From Halorubrum laminariae (lineage in GTDB: Archaea > Halobacteriota > Halobacteria > Halobacteriales > Haloferacaceae), in assembly GCF_024494655.1 (NCBI RefSeq), contig NZ_JANHDL010000014.1, positions 1 through 64,000 of the forward strand: a stretch of 64,000 bases of DNA, read 5' to 3'. Position numbers and translations under genes: made by a program. The notes beneath the pieces were generated by a model, which worked only from the letters and a program-made list of their open reading frames with translations, searched no databases and was not told the DNA's origin. Shown here piece by piece: positions 7,504 to 15,525 of this stretch. Each line of letters begins with the position of its first letter. The stretch's first letter is position 1.

Positions 7504-9147
7504 GTGAATAGGAAATCGTTGCTCCGACACAGCCGCCAGATCGCCCGAATCGAGGCCACGCGGAGCCGACGGCAACTCGCGCACTCGTCGGTCCTTCGGG
7601 CGCTCGTCGTCCTCGTCGTCGTCGGACTCGCAATCGGCAGCGGTATCGCCGCGTACGGCTTCGGAACGATGGTTCGATCCGGGCAGGCGACGCTCCCGCT
7701 CGATACGCTGTATCTGGTTGCAACGGGTGGGGTTCTCGCGGTGCTCGTCGGAATCGTCCAGCGGACGTCACGGCTCGCTGAACGCCTCAACACCGACCAT
7801 CTCCTGACGACGGTGTCGGCGCGTGCGGTCGTTCTCGGCGTGGTGCTGGCCGTCGCCAGACGGACTGCCGTCCGAATCGCTCCCACCGCGGTCAGTGTGA
7901 CGGTTGGCTTTGCCGTTGGAGTCGGATCCCCGGTGACTGTCCTTACGCTCCTCGTCGCTGTCGCTGGGCTGTTCGCGCTCACTGCACTCGTCGGGGTCTG
8001 TCTCAGTTTCGCCATCGAACTCCTCACGACGCGTTCACCGCGATTCCGCCGGTACAAGAACGTCTTCGTCGTGATTGGGTTCTTTCTGGTCATCGTCGGC
8101 TGGTCGACAGTCGGCGGAGACCTCCTGACGGGTGGCGTCCTGGGACGGCTGGGGTCCGCGATGCCCCCAGCGTGGTTCGTCGACCTCGGACTACTGGGGT
8201 CGCCAGCGGGACCGGAAGGCTGGCTCCGTGGGCTCGGTGCGCTCGCGCTGGTCGTCACCGGACTCCCCGTGCTGACTGTCGTGACCACCGTACTGGCGAC
8301 CCGCGTCTGGGAGACGGAGCCGGTCAGTGCCGCAGTCTTGCACCGCTCGCGGTCGCTCGTCGGTGCTGGACTCGCGGAGCGACTGTTCGCCGGCCACGTC
8401 TCACGGCCCGTGTTAACAGTCGCTCGGAAACGGTGGCTCCAGGAACGGCGCGTCCCGCAGGCGCTCCTGATGGTGGGCTACCTTCCCTTGATCGTGTTGT
8501 TCGTCCTCTTTCCGGCGCTCGCGGCCGGTGGTGCATTGCTCGCCCCGATACTGTTCGCATTTCTCTTTGCTACCGGTACTGGATTCGCGTTCGGGATGCA
8601 GCCGATCTCGACCGAGTATTCCTCGCTCCCGATGACGCTCACGACAATCACGGGCGACCAGTTCGTCCGCGGAACGATGCTCTCCGGGGTAGCCATCGGA
8701 ACGCCGGTCACCACTCTCGGGACGCTCCTACTGGCAACCCAAGCAGGTTCCCCAGTAGGCAACCTCGAAGCGGTGGCGCTGGGCCTCACCGGTGGCGTCC
8801 TCAGCATCTGTGGCGTCGCCGTCGCCGCCGTGATCGGAATGCGTGTCTCGTCCCGCGAGCTGGTGCCGGCCCCGGTCCCGCTCACGAGTGTGACGATGTA
8901 CGCGGAGGTCGGGAGCGCGGGATTCCTCAGAATGGGCTCCCTGCTGGGGCTACTGGCACTCGTCTGTCTGCCGGCAGTTTGTGGCTATCTCCCGGTCGTG
9001 TTCGAGTCCGGGTCGACGATGGTCGGCGTCCCTTCGGTCGTCGTTCGCGTCGGCTCACTCGTCGTGACGACCCTCCTCGCTGGCGGCATCTCGATCATCA
9101 CGTATCAGCGGGCAGTACGACGATTCGATCAGTATACGCTATCGTGA
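7504..9147 (+). CDS. ABC-2 type transporter permease
   Basis: 547 aa from GTG 7504. Many hydrophobic segments in two halves (about residues 30-270 and 310-540), separated by a region with TVARKRWLQERRVPQALLMVGYLPLIVLF. The length and layout fit large ABC-2 permeases of antibiotic or peptide exporters. It precedes its likely ATPase (9214) by 66 nt. The cargo cannot be told from sequence; the regulators and small membrane proteins around it fit a resistance or bacteriocin-type export unit. Confidence 0.7.
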   Translation: MNRKSLLRHSRQIARIEATRSRRQLAHSSVLRALVVLVVVGLAIGSGIAAYGFGTMVRSGQATLPLDTLYLVATGGVLAVLVGIVQRTSRLAERLNTDHLLTTVSARAVVLGVVLAVARRTAVRIAPTAVSVTVGFAVGVGSPVTVLTLLVAVAGLFALTALVGVCLSFAIELLTTRSPRFRRYKNVFVVIGFFLVIVGWSTVGGDLLTGGVLGRLGSAMPPAWFVDLGLLGSPAGPEGWLRGLGALALVVTGLPVLTVVTTVLATRVWETEPVSAAVLHRSRSLVGAGLAERLFAGHVSRPVLTVARKRWLQERRVPQALLMVGYLPLIVLFVLFPALAAGGALLAPILFAFLFATGTGFAFGMQPISTEYSSLPMTLTTITGDQFVRGTMLSGVAIGTPVTTLGTLLLATQAGSPVGNLEAVALGLTGGVLSICGVAVAAVIGMRVSSRELVPAPVPLTSVTMYAEVGSAGFLRMGSLLGLLALVCLPAVCGYLPVVFESGSTMVGVPSVVVRVGSLVVTTLLAGGISIITYQRAVRRFDQYTLS

Positions 9148-9213
9148 TCACGCGAACGAATACACAACTATACAACGAACTTCCCAGGCGAAATCACCAC
9201 TCCGACACAGCCA

Positions 9214-10005
9214 ATGAACGACTCACTCTCGATCAGCACGGACGGGCTCACGAAACAGTACGGGGACACCACGGCCGTTTCGGACCTCAACCTCGACATC
9301 CCTCGCGGGTCGATTTACGGGTTTCTTGGGCCGAACGGTGCCGGCAAGACCACCACGATCCAGATGCTGACGGCGCTTACGCAACCAACCAACGGGACGG
9401 GAGCAATCGTGGGGCAGCCGATTACTGACCGAACGGCCGTTATTCCACATATCGGCTATCTCCCCGAATCACCGCCAATCTACGACGAGCTCACTGCCCG
9501 CGAACAGCTCGAATACCACGGCGGTCTCCGTGACATGGAACCGACCGATATCAAGAGCCGAATCGAGGAGTTACTCGACCGCTTCGACCTCGCCGCTGAC
9601 GCCGATAGCCGGATCTCGACGTACTCGAAGGGGATGAAACAGAAGACCGGCCTGATTCAGGCACTGATGCACGACCCCGACGTGGTCATCCTCGACGAAC
9701 CGACCAGCGGGCTCGACCCGCGAGCCGCCCGGACAGTACGCGATACGATCACCGAACTGGCTGCTGGCGACACGACGGTCTTCCTCTCGACGCACATCCT
9801 CCCCGTGGTGGCGGACCTCGCGACCGAAGTCGGCATCCTCTACGAGGGTGAACTGGTCGCGGAAGGCCCACCCGAGGAACTCACCGACCGACTCGAAACC
9901 GGTGGAGACAGCACGCTCGAAGATGTCTTCCTCGACGTCACGACCGAGGACGCCTACGAAACCAACGAATCCGCACCCGATACCGGGATGCGGCAGTCTG
10001 AGTGA
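9214..10005 (+). CDS. ABC transporter ATP-binding protein
   Basis: 263 aa. Walker A GPNGAGKTT (residues 39-47), signature YSKGMKQK (about 137-144), Walker B VVILDEPTSGLDP (about 157), switch His in STHILP. The C-terminal extension EDVFLDVTTEDAYETNE is typical of ABC-2 ATPases. It couples ATP hydrolysis to the permease at 7504. Confidence 0.9.
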   Translation: MNDSLSISTDGLTKQYGDTTAVSDLNLDIPRGSIYGFLGPNGAGKTTTIQMLTALTQPTNGTGAIVGQPITDRTAVIPHIGYLPESPPIYDELTAREQLEYHGGLRDMEPTDIKSRIEELLDRFDLAADADSRISTYSKGMKQKTGLIQALMHDPDVVILDEPTSGLDPRAARTVRDTITELAAGDTTVFLSTHILPVVADLATEVGILYEGELVAEGPPEELTDRLETGGDSTLEDVFLDVTTEDAYETNESAPDTGMRQSE

Positions 10006-10124
10006 CGCAATCCACCCGCTCCAATTCATGCTCACTGCGGAACGTTCGATGGGCGAGAACTCTCCCGGTTAGTGAGAACGTGTTCGACCAGTACCCTATT
10101 GGGACTCCTGACTGTTATGCACGT

Positions 10125-10802
10125 ATGGTCTCCAGTATCGGTCGTACCGCCCGTGAACAGCTCACGGGCCGATACGTGCTCGCGGTCGTCGCGTTTCTCG
10201 CCCTCGTCTACGGCGTCACCCAGAACATCGGGACAGTTTTCGCCATCGCTCTCGGCCTCGCGTTCGTGGAGACCATCTCGATTCTCAGAGAGACGCCCAC
10301 CGTCGATAGTCGCTGGGTGGGCGTTGGCCTCGGCGCGTTCATCACGATCGCCAGTCTTGGATGGCTCAGCTGGGAACTCACCGCTGCCGCCGGAACGGGC
10401 GGCCCGGCATGGTTTCCGGCGCTGACTGCGCTCATCGGTGTCTGGTTCCTCTTCGATGCCCGTGCGGACTTCGCCGAGGAGACGGACAGCGACTCGCCCG
10501 ACGACATGACCGCCAGCGAGGTGATGCTGGTGATGAACCACGCGCACCTCGTCGTCGAGGAACTGAAACAGGAACCGAAGACCGTCGCCGAGCTCGCCGA
10601 TGCGTGCGATTTGACTGAATCACGCGTCCGTGAGGCGCTCGATGTCGGTACCGACGACGGCATGATCTATCGAGTCAATGCCGGCACGGGCGATGATGCC
10701 AAACGGTACGCCCTCGACGAGTCGAAAGTCGGTGGCCTCGCGTTTGTCCGCTCGAACGGAAAACGCATTCTGCGACGACTGGCACGCCCGTTCCGGCGCT
10801 AA
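10125..10802 (+). CDS. Membrane protein with C-terminal winged helix, paralogue of 4770
   Basis: 225 aa from ATG 10125; the longer frame from 10002 overlaps the ATPase end. Four membrane segments in residues 15-115 (YVLAVVAFLALVYGV, TVFAIALGLAFVETI, VGVGLGAFITIASLGWLSW, WFPALTALIGVWFLF). Winged helix at 135-195 (VMNHAHLVVEELKQEPKTVAELADACDLTESRVREALDV) and a basic tail RILRRLARPFRR. Shares layout and the DLTESRV recognition-helix motif with 4770-5438. Confidence 0.7.
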   Translation: MVSSIGRTAREQLTGRYVLAVVAFLALVYGVTQNIGTVFAIALGLAFVETISILRETPTVDSRWVGVGLGAFITIASLGWLSWELTAAAGTGGPAWFPALTALIGVWFLFDARADFAEETDSDSPDDMTASEVMLVMNHAHLVVEELKQEPKTVAELADACDLTESRVREALDVGTDDGMIYRVNAGTGDDAKRYALDESKVGGLAFVRSNGKRILRRLARPFRR

Positions 10803-10836
10803 TTCATGGTGGACAGCGATTCGTATTGATGATCGC

Positions 10837-10881
10837 TGGAGTCGGATCGAATTCCTAGAGCGCGGCCGCTGGTGGGAATAG
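10837..10881 (+). pseudogene. 3' remnant of a second OB-fold gene
   Basis: Reads WSRIEFLERGRWWE-stop, matching the end of the protein at 2123-3019 (WSTVMFPERGRWWE). The upstream part is gone. The differing residues show that this is the tail of a paralogue, not a recent copy of the same gene. Confidence 0.8.
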
Positions 10882-10889
10882 CCGGGGCG
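10861..10889 (+). repeat. 29-bp direct repeat, right copy
   Basis: Identical to 2999-3027 and followed by a comparable hairpin and T-run (10883-10901). The two copies bracket the 7.8-kb block of membrane, regulator and ABC genes, as expected if the block entered or was captured by recombination in this sequence. Confidence 0.9.
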
Positions 10890-10901
10890 GAGCCCCCTTT
10901 T

Positions 10902-11080
10902 TTGCTGGTGTGTACGCAGTCACCGCCACCTCCCACCACCTCCACGGTCCGGGCTGCTCACGGCGCTGCGCGCCGTTCGCCGTCGGACTGCGTCCGAAGA
11001 GGCCTCGTTCGCTCCGCTCACGAGACCGCTGCCGGGCTTTCGCCACTGCAACCCACCGGTGTCGGCACCGTCCCGCTGGG
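10902..11080. other. Gene-free GC-rich stretch before TFB
   Basis: No coding frame is supported. A short inverted repeat (CTCGT/ACGAG near 11006-11026) is visible. Confidence 0.4.
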
Positions 11081-11110
11081 TGTTTGTTTGCCCCTTAACG
11101 GGTGAGGGCA
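11081..11110 (+). promoter_or_regulatory. Leader hairpin element, copy 1 (upstream of TFB)
   Basis: TGTTTGTTTGCCCC-TTAAC-GGGTGAGGGCA. The distal stem pairs TGCCC (11089-11093) with GGGCA (11106-11110). It lies 41 nt before ATG 11151 and is a member of the recurrent element described in the findings. Confidence 0.6.
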
Positions 11111-11150
11111 TTCCGAGAGACGCGATTTGCGTTGTCCCTCGTGAGCTATC

Positions 11151-12077
11151 ATGGCAACCAGAGACATCTACGAGACGACGTTCGACGAAAACGTCCAGAC
11201 CGAGAGTGACGCGAACCAATGTCCCGAGTGCGATGGCCGGGTCACCACCAATGCGGTTGAAACCGTCTGCGAGGACTGTGGGCTCGTCGTCGACGAGCAT
11301 CAAATCGACCACGGGCCAGAGTGGCGAAGCTTCGACAAAGACGAGCGAGAACGCACGGGCGCGCCGTTGACGCCGACGCGGCACGACCGGGGGCTATCGA
11401 CGGAGATCGGGCGCGGGGCCGACGCGAATGGCAACGAACTCTCCGGACAGAAGCGACGGCGGCTGACTCGGATGCGGCGTGAACAATCTCGTGGGCGGTT
11501 CCAGTCGAAAGCAGAGCGCAACCTCGCACACGGGCTCAGTGAAGTCCGCCGGATCGTAAGCAGGCTCGAGCTGTCCGAGTCGATCCGTGACCAGGCCTGT
11601 CAGCTCTTCCGCAGTGCTCAAACCGAGGACCTCCTCCGCGGGCGGTCCATCGAAGCGATGGCTGCGGCGAGCGTCTACGGCGCGTGTCGGTGCAACGGGC
11701 TGTCGCGAACGCTCGAGGGCGTCACTGATCCAGCGCGCGTCGAGCAGTCGCGGGTGATGAACGCGTACAAAACGCTGAATACGGAGCTTGGCCTGCCGGC
11801 CCAGCCCGTGACGCCGAGTGCGTTCGTTCCGCGGTTGGCCTCGGAGCTCGATGTCTCCGATCAGATCCGGCAGCGGGCCCGGCAGTTGGCGGACGCATCC
11901 GAATCGACCGAGGCAACGACGGGGGTTCAGCCGTCCGGGTTCGCCGCAGCCTGTCTGTACAAGGCAGGCCACGAACGAGGCCAGTTGCTCACCCAGTCGG
12001 ACGTCGCCGACGTTGCGGACGTCTCGATGGTCACCGTGCGGACCCACTGCGACGCGCTGGACGAACTGGCTGTGTAA
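11151..12077 (+). CDS. tfb: Transcription initiation factor IIB (TFB) paralogue
   Basis: 308 aa. N-terminal zinc ribbon CPECDG..CEDCG (residues about 24-45), B-finger region WRSFDKDERERTGAPLTPTRHDRGLSTEIG, then two cyclin-like repeats (about 115-205 and 215-305). TFB recruits RNA polymerase to TBP-bound promoters. Haloarchaea carry several TFBs, and plasmid-borne copies can redirect transcription. Divergence is notable in the first repeat (SRLELSESIRDQACQLFRSAQTEDLLRGRS), but all elements look intact. A structured leader (11081) precedes it. Confidence 0.92.
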   Translation: MATRDIYETTFDENVQTESDANQCPECDGRVTTNAVETVCEDCGLVVDEHQIDHGPEWRSFDKDERERTGAPLTPTRHDRGLSTEIGRGADANGNELSGQKRRRLTRMRREQSRGRFQSKAERNLAHGLSEVRRIVSRLELSESIRDQACQLFRSAQTEDLLRGRSIEAMAAASVYGACRCNGLSRTLEGVTDPARVEQSRVMNAYKTLNTELGLPAQPVTPSAFVPRLASELDVSDQIRQRARQLADASESTEATTGVQPSGFAAACLYKAGHERGQLLTQSDVADVADVSMVTVRTHCDALDELAV

Positions 12078-12225
12078 CGCCCACGCTGTTGATTTTCGGC
12101 TGTCTGTAAAGGATGTCATAGAACGCTTTCAACGAAGTTGATTTCATCTATCTATACAGTGAACACGCTGATAAGTAGGTCTGCCTGCACACCGAATCAT
12201 CGTCTTGAACTACACCCCAAACTCT

Positions 12226-12255
12226 TAGTACATAGTTCGCGTACTATAGACTATG
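12226..12255 (+). promoter_or_regulatory. Interleaved inverted repeats over the promoter/start of an HTH-PIN pair
   Basis: TAGTAC (12226-12231) pairs with GTACTA (12241-12246), and CATAGT (12231-12236) with ACTATG (12250-12255), which contains the ATG at 12253. The site is placed to allow autorepression. Confidence 0.5.
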
Positions 12256-12882
12256 TCGGACGCACCAGCCTCTGTTCAGCCACCGGATGCGGGACACACT
12301 GCCCACCGGTTTTTCGTCATCCAGGAATTACTCGGTACCCCCGAACTCGCCCGCTTCTACACGGACCTCCTCATCAACTCCCCGACGACGATTACCGCGG
12401 CCCGTGAGCGTCAGGACTTCTCGAAGAGTACCGCGTACAAGTACGCCAACATGCTGGCGGAGTTGGGCGTCGCGGAGGAACTGGACGAATACGAGGACGG
12501 TTCAGCGCTCTGGCGTGCCGACCCAGTGAGCGGCGATTGGACCGATGAGATCACCCTCGAATTCGGGCCTGCCATCATCGCCGTCTACGGCGCAACCAGC
12601 GTTGACGACGACCTCGGACTCTACGTTGATCGCCACGGGAAGGCGGCGCTTGCACCGGCGGTGATGGCCACGATTGCCTACCTAGAGGGTGAGACGACCC
12701 GTCGCGGTGTTGCCGACGACCTCGGCGTCCCCGCTGTCGAGGCCATCGCGGTGACGCAAGCGATCGAGCGGGTCCTTGCCGTCGTGAAGAACTTCGACCC
12801 GACGCTCAGCGACGTGGCCTTCGAGGTGGACGTTCACGAGCGGGCACTCGAACAGGGACCATACCAGCGCGCCGATGAGTGA
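12253..12882 (+). CDS. HTH protein, antitoxin-like partner of PIN-like gene
   Basis: 209 aa. Winged helix at residues 20-80 (HRFFVIQELLGTPELARFYTDLLINSPTTITAARERQDFSKSTAYKYANMLAELGVAEEL). The C-terminal domain includes DDDLGLYVDRHGKAALAPAVMATIAYLEGETTRRGVADDL, shared with 17350-17937 (LSLYIDRHGVSGLATAIEYARAYT); I recall the label DUF7437 for such proteins. It overlaps the PIN-like gene by eight bases (ATGAGTGA). Overlap, operator and partner suggest a toxin-antitoxin-like module; activity is untested. Confidence 0.7.
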   Translation: MSDAPASVQPPDAGHTAHRFFVIQELLGTPELARFYTDLLINSPTTITAARERQDFSKSTAYKYANMLAELGVAEELDEYEDGSALWRADPVSGDWTDEITLEFGPAIIAVYGATSVDDDLGLYVDRHGKAALAPAVMATIAYLEGETTRRGVADDLGVPAVEAIAVTQAIERVLAVVKNFDPTLSDVAFEVDVHERALEQGPYQRADE

Positions 12883-13426
12883 AGCTCATCCGTCGCCGTT
12901 TCCAACGGCTCTGGTTCTCGATACGAGCTTCCTCCGAACCATCGGAGGAACTGAGAGTGATGCCTATCAGACCTTCATTCAGTACGTCAAAGCAGAGGGC
13001 GTCCACCTCTATCTGACTCCGGGTGTCGTCGAAGAGGTTTCGGAGCAACAGGGATACATCAGCATTGACTGGGTTGACCGTGCCGAGACGACGGAGTGGA
13101 TTACGCTCCTTGACGCTGTCCAGCCGGGCGTCCGTGTTCACGACGGGCCGCGTGCCGGGGAGGTCATGGATCGTGTTCACGAACGACTGGCGGAGTTCGA
13201 GCAGACAGACCCGGATGAATTGCGGAAGACCGATTCAGAACTCCCAGCAGCTGCCGTACTGCTCCTTGGGTCAACCGCGCATGAGTCTGTGGGGATTCTC
13301 ATCGACGACCGGAACGCTGAACGAGCGATATCCGGAGTGATCACCAACACGTACTACGACGGTCGCATCCGCGTACTCAGTATCTGGGACGGTGTCGAGT
13401 ACATGGAACACTATCAGTACGACTGA
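12875..13426 (+). CDS. PIN-like nuclease domain protein (putative toxin)
   Basis: 183 aa. Starts ALVLDTSFLRTIGG with the first PIN acidic residue in VLDTS. Next come TPGVVEEVSEQ (conserved Glu region), a KTDSELPAAAVLLLGS segment (central acidic residue) and GILIDDRNAERAI (the final Asp pair). This fits PIN/VapC-type RNases that cut tRNA or rRNA. It is translationally coupled to the HTH gene at 12253, and 17943-18476 is a second, divergent member. Confidence 0.65.
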   Translation: MSEAHPSPFPTALVLDTSFLRTIGGTESDAYQTFIQYVKAEGVHLYLTPGVVEEVSEQQGYISIDWVDRAETTEWITLLDAVQPGVRVHDGPRAGEVMDRVHERLAEFEQTDPDELRKTDSELPAAAVLLLGSTAHESVGILIDDRNAERAISGVITNTYYDGRIRVLSIWDGVEYMEHYQYD

Positions 13427-13617
13427 GGCATATATTCGGGTATCTCGCCCTCGAAGGACTACCGTCCGTACTCGGCTTAGAGCTTGTACTTATCGTTCGT
13501 CGGAGAATCGCGGAGAAGGTATGCGAATCGTTCTACGACACCCTCTGTCTGTATGATAGTTGATGCGAGAGCTATTGTTTATACCTGAAGACGAAGCATG
13601 CTACGGCCAGACCATTC

Positions 13618-14493
13618 ATGACCAACCAGTACGACGACTACGAGGCCCTCCGTCCGCTCGGCGAAGCGACCCACGTTCCCGACGACCAACTCGACAGTAG
13701 TGGCAAGCCCCGGCGGCAGCGATCTGATGGCGTCGACGCGGGCTATCCAGACGACCCGATAGCGGCTTCCCCCGAGTGCGAGTCCTGTGGAGCATCGATT
13801 CCCACGGGGCAGTCAAAATGTCGATTCTACCTGATAAATCATCTCTGTGACGACGTCACTGGGACGGACGAGTTAATGAAGACGGCGCTCCTCGGCGTCG
13901 TCCACCTTGTCGTCGAGTCGGCCACGTTCTACGGCGCCGTCGCGAAGGGCGGGGCTGCCGCGAACCTCCTCACCTCGAACAACGCGGAGCTGGCCGTCGA
14001 CGACTACACCCTGATCTACGACCTCGACGAACCCCCTGCGCGGCAGCTGGTCGATAAATGGCCCTCGCTTCCCGATGCGGTACAGTGTGACTCAGCGGAG
14101 GGTGAGCAGCTGCTCGCAGCTGCCCGTGACCGGACAGGGTGGCACGGGCAAGGAGCGGTTGAACACCAGCAGCAAGCACCCACACGGCTCTACGACCATC
14201 GTGGGAACGGCATCCGTGATGAGTCGTACCTCAAGGAGATCGTCGACGACGCCGACGACGAGGCGTGGCTAGTTCCAGCGATCGCGCTCACCGCGACAGC
14301 AGGCGAGCGTGACTCGGACAGCCGCCCGTCGTCGATACCGACAACGGCGCGTCTCGACTGTCAGGACTGCGGCCGAGCGACCGACCACCAGTTCGAGTCC
14401 CACGAATCGATCCCTGACGAGACGTGGACGGGACAGCCGATCTGGAAGTGCCAAGTGTGTGGAGCGGCTCGCTACGGGCCCGCCCCCGAGTAG
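13618..14493 (+). CDS. Zinc-ribbon protein of unknown function
   Basis: 291 aa. Two Cys clusters: CESCGASIPTGQSKC (residues about 53-67) and, near the C-terminus, CQDCG...CQVCG. The central part (KTALLGVVHLVVESATFYGAVAKGGAAANLL; WPSLPDAVQCDSAEGEQLLAAARDRTGW) is unrecognised. Similar proteins occur on haloarchaeal plasmids. A TATA-like GTTTATACC near 13576 lies about 40 nt upstream. The gene ends 17 bp before the first TTAACCAACA inverted repeat. Confidence 0.6.
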   Translation: MTNQYDDYEALRPLGEATHVPDDQLDSSGKPRRQRSDGVDAGYPDDPIAASPECESCGASIPTGQSKCRFYLINHLCDDVTGTDELMKTALLGVVHLVVESATFYGAVAKGGAAANLLTSNNAELAVDDYTLIYDLDEPPARQLVDKWPSLPDAVQCDSAEGEQLLAAARDRTGWHGQGAVEHQQQAPTRLYDHRGNGIRDESYLKEIVDDADDEAWLVPAIALTATAGERDSDSRPSSIPTTARLDCQDCGRATDHQFESHESIPDETWTGQPIWKCQVCGAARYGPAPE

Positions 14494-14509
14494 CGCAGCA
14501 ACCTAACAA

Positions 14510-14553
14510 GTTAACCAACACAGACCGGGCATCTTCGAGGTTTGTTGGTTAAC
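14510..14553. repeat. TTAACCAACA inverted repeat, copy 1
   Basis: GTTAACCAACA (14510-14520) and TGTTGGTTAAC (14543-14553) form an 11-bp perfect stem with a 22-nt loop. It is one of five dispersed copies (also near 27114, 28653, 31222 and 44861). Confidence 0.85.
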
Positions 14554-14708
14554 GCACTACGCTCTTGTGTAGAAACGTGGAATGAGATCGTTTGCTTATA
14601 CCGACCACCGACTCAAGTGAGTGGATTGAGACTTAGATCGCCGGAAGGCGGAAGGAACTCAAAATGTCAAATCGTCTTTCCGCAGCTCTACACAAGAGCG
14701 ACGCACTA
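14552..14708. mobile_element. 141-bp MITE with 8-bp target duplication
   Basis: The element at 14560-14700 has perfect 13-bp terminal inverted repeats CGCTCTTGTGTAG/CTACACAAGAGCG, with weaker complementarity for another ~13 bp. Direct repeats ACGCACTA at 14552-14559 and 14701-14708 abut it. It has no coding capacity, so a full-length relative must mobilise it. An 8-bp duplication fits IS families such as IS1595 (ISH4) or the ISH1 group of IS5. It sits right beside the inverted repeat at 14510. Confidence 0.8.
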
Positions 14709-14778
14709 CCCGCCGTTGAGACCGGCAAGATTGACAGAATGAGGTCTATCTGCGCCGGCGAGCCGTGAGGCGCTTCCG

Positions 14779-14967
14779 ATGGAGAAACAGTTCAAACAGG
14801 GCTACCGGATGCATTGCGTGCTCAGTAACCTCAATCGATTGGATATCGACCGACTGGACGATGCAGATCAGGAACGAGTCGAGACAGCGAGAGACCTCCT
14901 GGAAGAGGTGAGTCTCCTCACTCGACCGGCCAACGGTGACAGGGCAGACGCCCAAGCAGACTCCTAA
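14779..14967 (+). CDS. Small acidic helical protein
   Basis: 62 aa, no family recognised. Predicted mostly helical (LNRLDIDRLDDADQERVETARDLLEEVSLL). A possible hairpin GCGCC/GGCGC (14752-14756 and 14769-14773) precedes the start by 5 nt, like the other structured leaders. Confidence 0.5.
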   Translation: MEKQFKQGYRMHCVLSNLNRLDIDRLDDADQERVETARDLLEEVSLLTRPANGDRADAQADS

Positions 14968-15007
14968 CCGACGTCTCCGTCCCCGGTCACAGGGGCACTC
15001 CTGAACG

Positions 15008-15040
15008 TGTTTTTTCGCCCCCGAAAGGGGGTGCGGGGGA
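15008..15040 (+). promoter_or_regulatory. Leader hairpin element, copy 2
   Basis: TGTTTTTTCG then CCCCC (15018-15022), GAAA loop, GGGGG (15027-15031), TGC, GGGGG (15035-15039). The C-run can pair with either G-run. 20 nt before ATG 15060. Confidence 0.7.
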
Positions 15041-15059
15041 TACCCCGTGAGGTCCAGAC

Positions 15060-15440
15060 ATGGCGACACTACAAGCGGCGACAACGTCGACTGGCGCGAT
15101 CGTATCGGATCCGCAGGCAGTTCGTGAGCTCTGCGAGACCTACTGCTTCGGGACGCTCAACTGGGAGGTCACCGAAGAGGGCGAGCTCACCATCTGGGGA
15201 CACGACGACTTCGAGGTGTACGAAGCCAGGGAGAACGGCCTCCCCGACTACGACGGCGGAATCGTGACCCACGAGTTCCTGCGAGAAGTCGCCGACCACC
15301 TTGAGGTCGACGAGGAACTCGATATTCAGACGGCCGGGTTCACGAAATGCCGCTTCCCAGTCCTGGCGAAGCGGTACGTCGTTCGCGACGGCGAGGTTCT
15401 GCACGCGGACCTCAGCAGCCTCGAGCCGATCGACGAGTAG
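15060..15440 (+). CDS. Uncharacterised haloarchaeal plasmid protein
   Basis: 126 aa, mixed alpha/beta, no motif recognised (LCETYCFGTLNWEVTEEGELTIWGHDDFEVYEARENGLPDY; KCRFPVLAKRYVVRDGEVLHADLSSLEPIDE). Preceded by leader hairpin copy 2. Its place in the series of hairpin-led genes suggests plasmid house-keeping or conjugation-related work, but this is only context. Confidence 0.55.
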   Translation: MATLQAATTSTGAIVSDPQAVRELCETYCFGTLNWEVTEEGELTIWGHDDFEVYEARENGLPDYDGGIVTHEFLREVADHLEVDEELDIQTAGFTKCRFPVLAKRYVVRDGEVLHADLSSLEPIDE

Positions 15441-15497
15441 CTACTGGCCAACCCGCCGCGTGTGTCTAGAAGAGTATATCGGGGGCTGAAGGGCTGA

Positions 15498-15513
15498 GCC
15501 CCCTCGCGGGGGC
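15498..15513 (+). promoter_or_regulatory. Leader hairpin element, atypical copy 3
   Basis: GCCCCC-TCGC-GGGGGC, a perfect 6-bp stem, 13 nt before ATG 15526. It lacks the T-rich tract of other copies. Confidence 0.5.
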
Positions 15514-15525
15514 GGTCGTGAAACT

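Noticed and set aside
7398-8288. 296-codon minus-strand frame
   Set aside because: Antisense shadow of the permease; Thr/Arg-rich low-complexity product.
8172-9428. 418-codon plus-strand frame overlapping the ABC permease
   Set aside because: Arg-rich, no domain, and crosses both the permease and the ATPase genes, which are well supported.
14560-14700. tRNA or small RNA gene
   Set aside because: No cloverleaf or CCA-type features; terminal inverted repeats with a target duplication identify a MITE.
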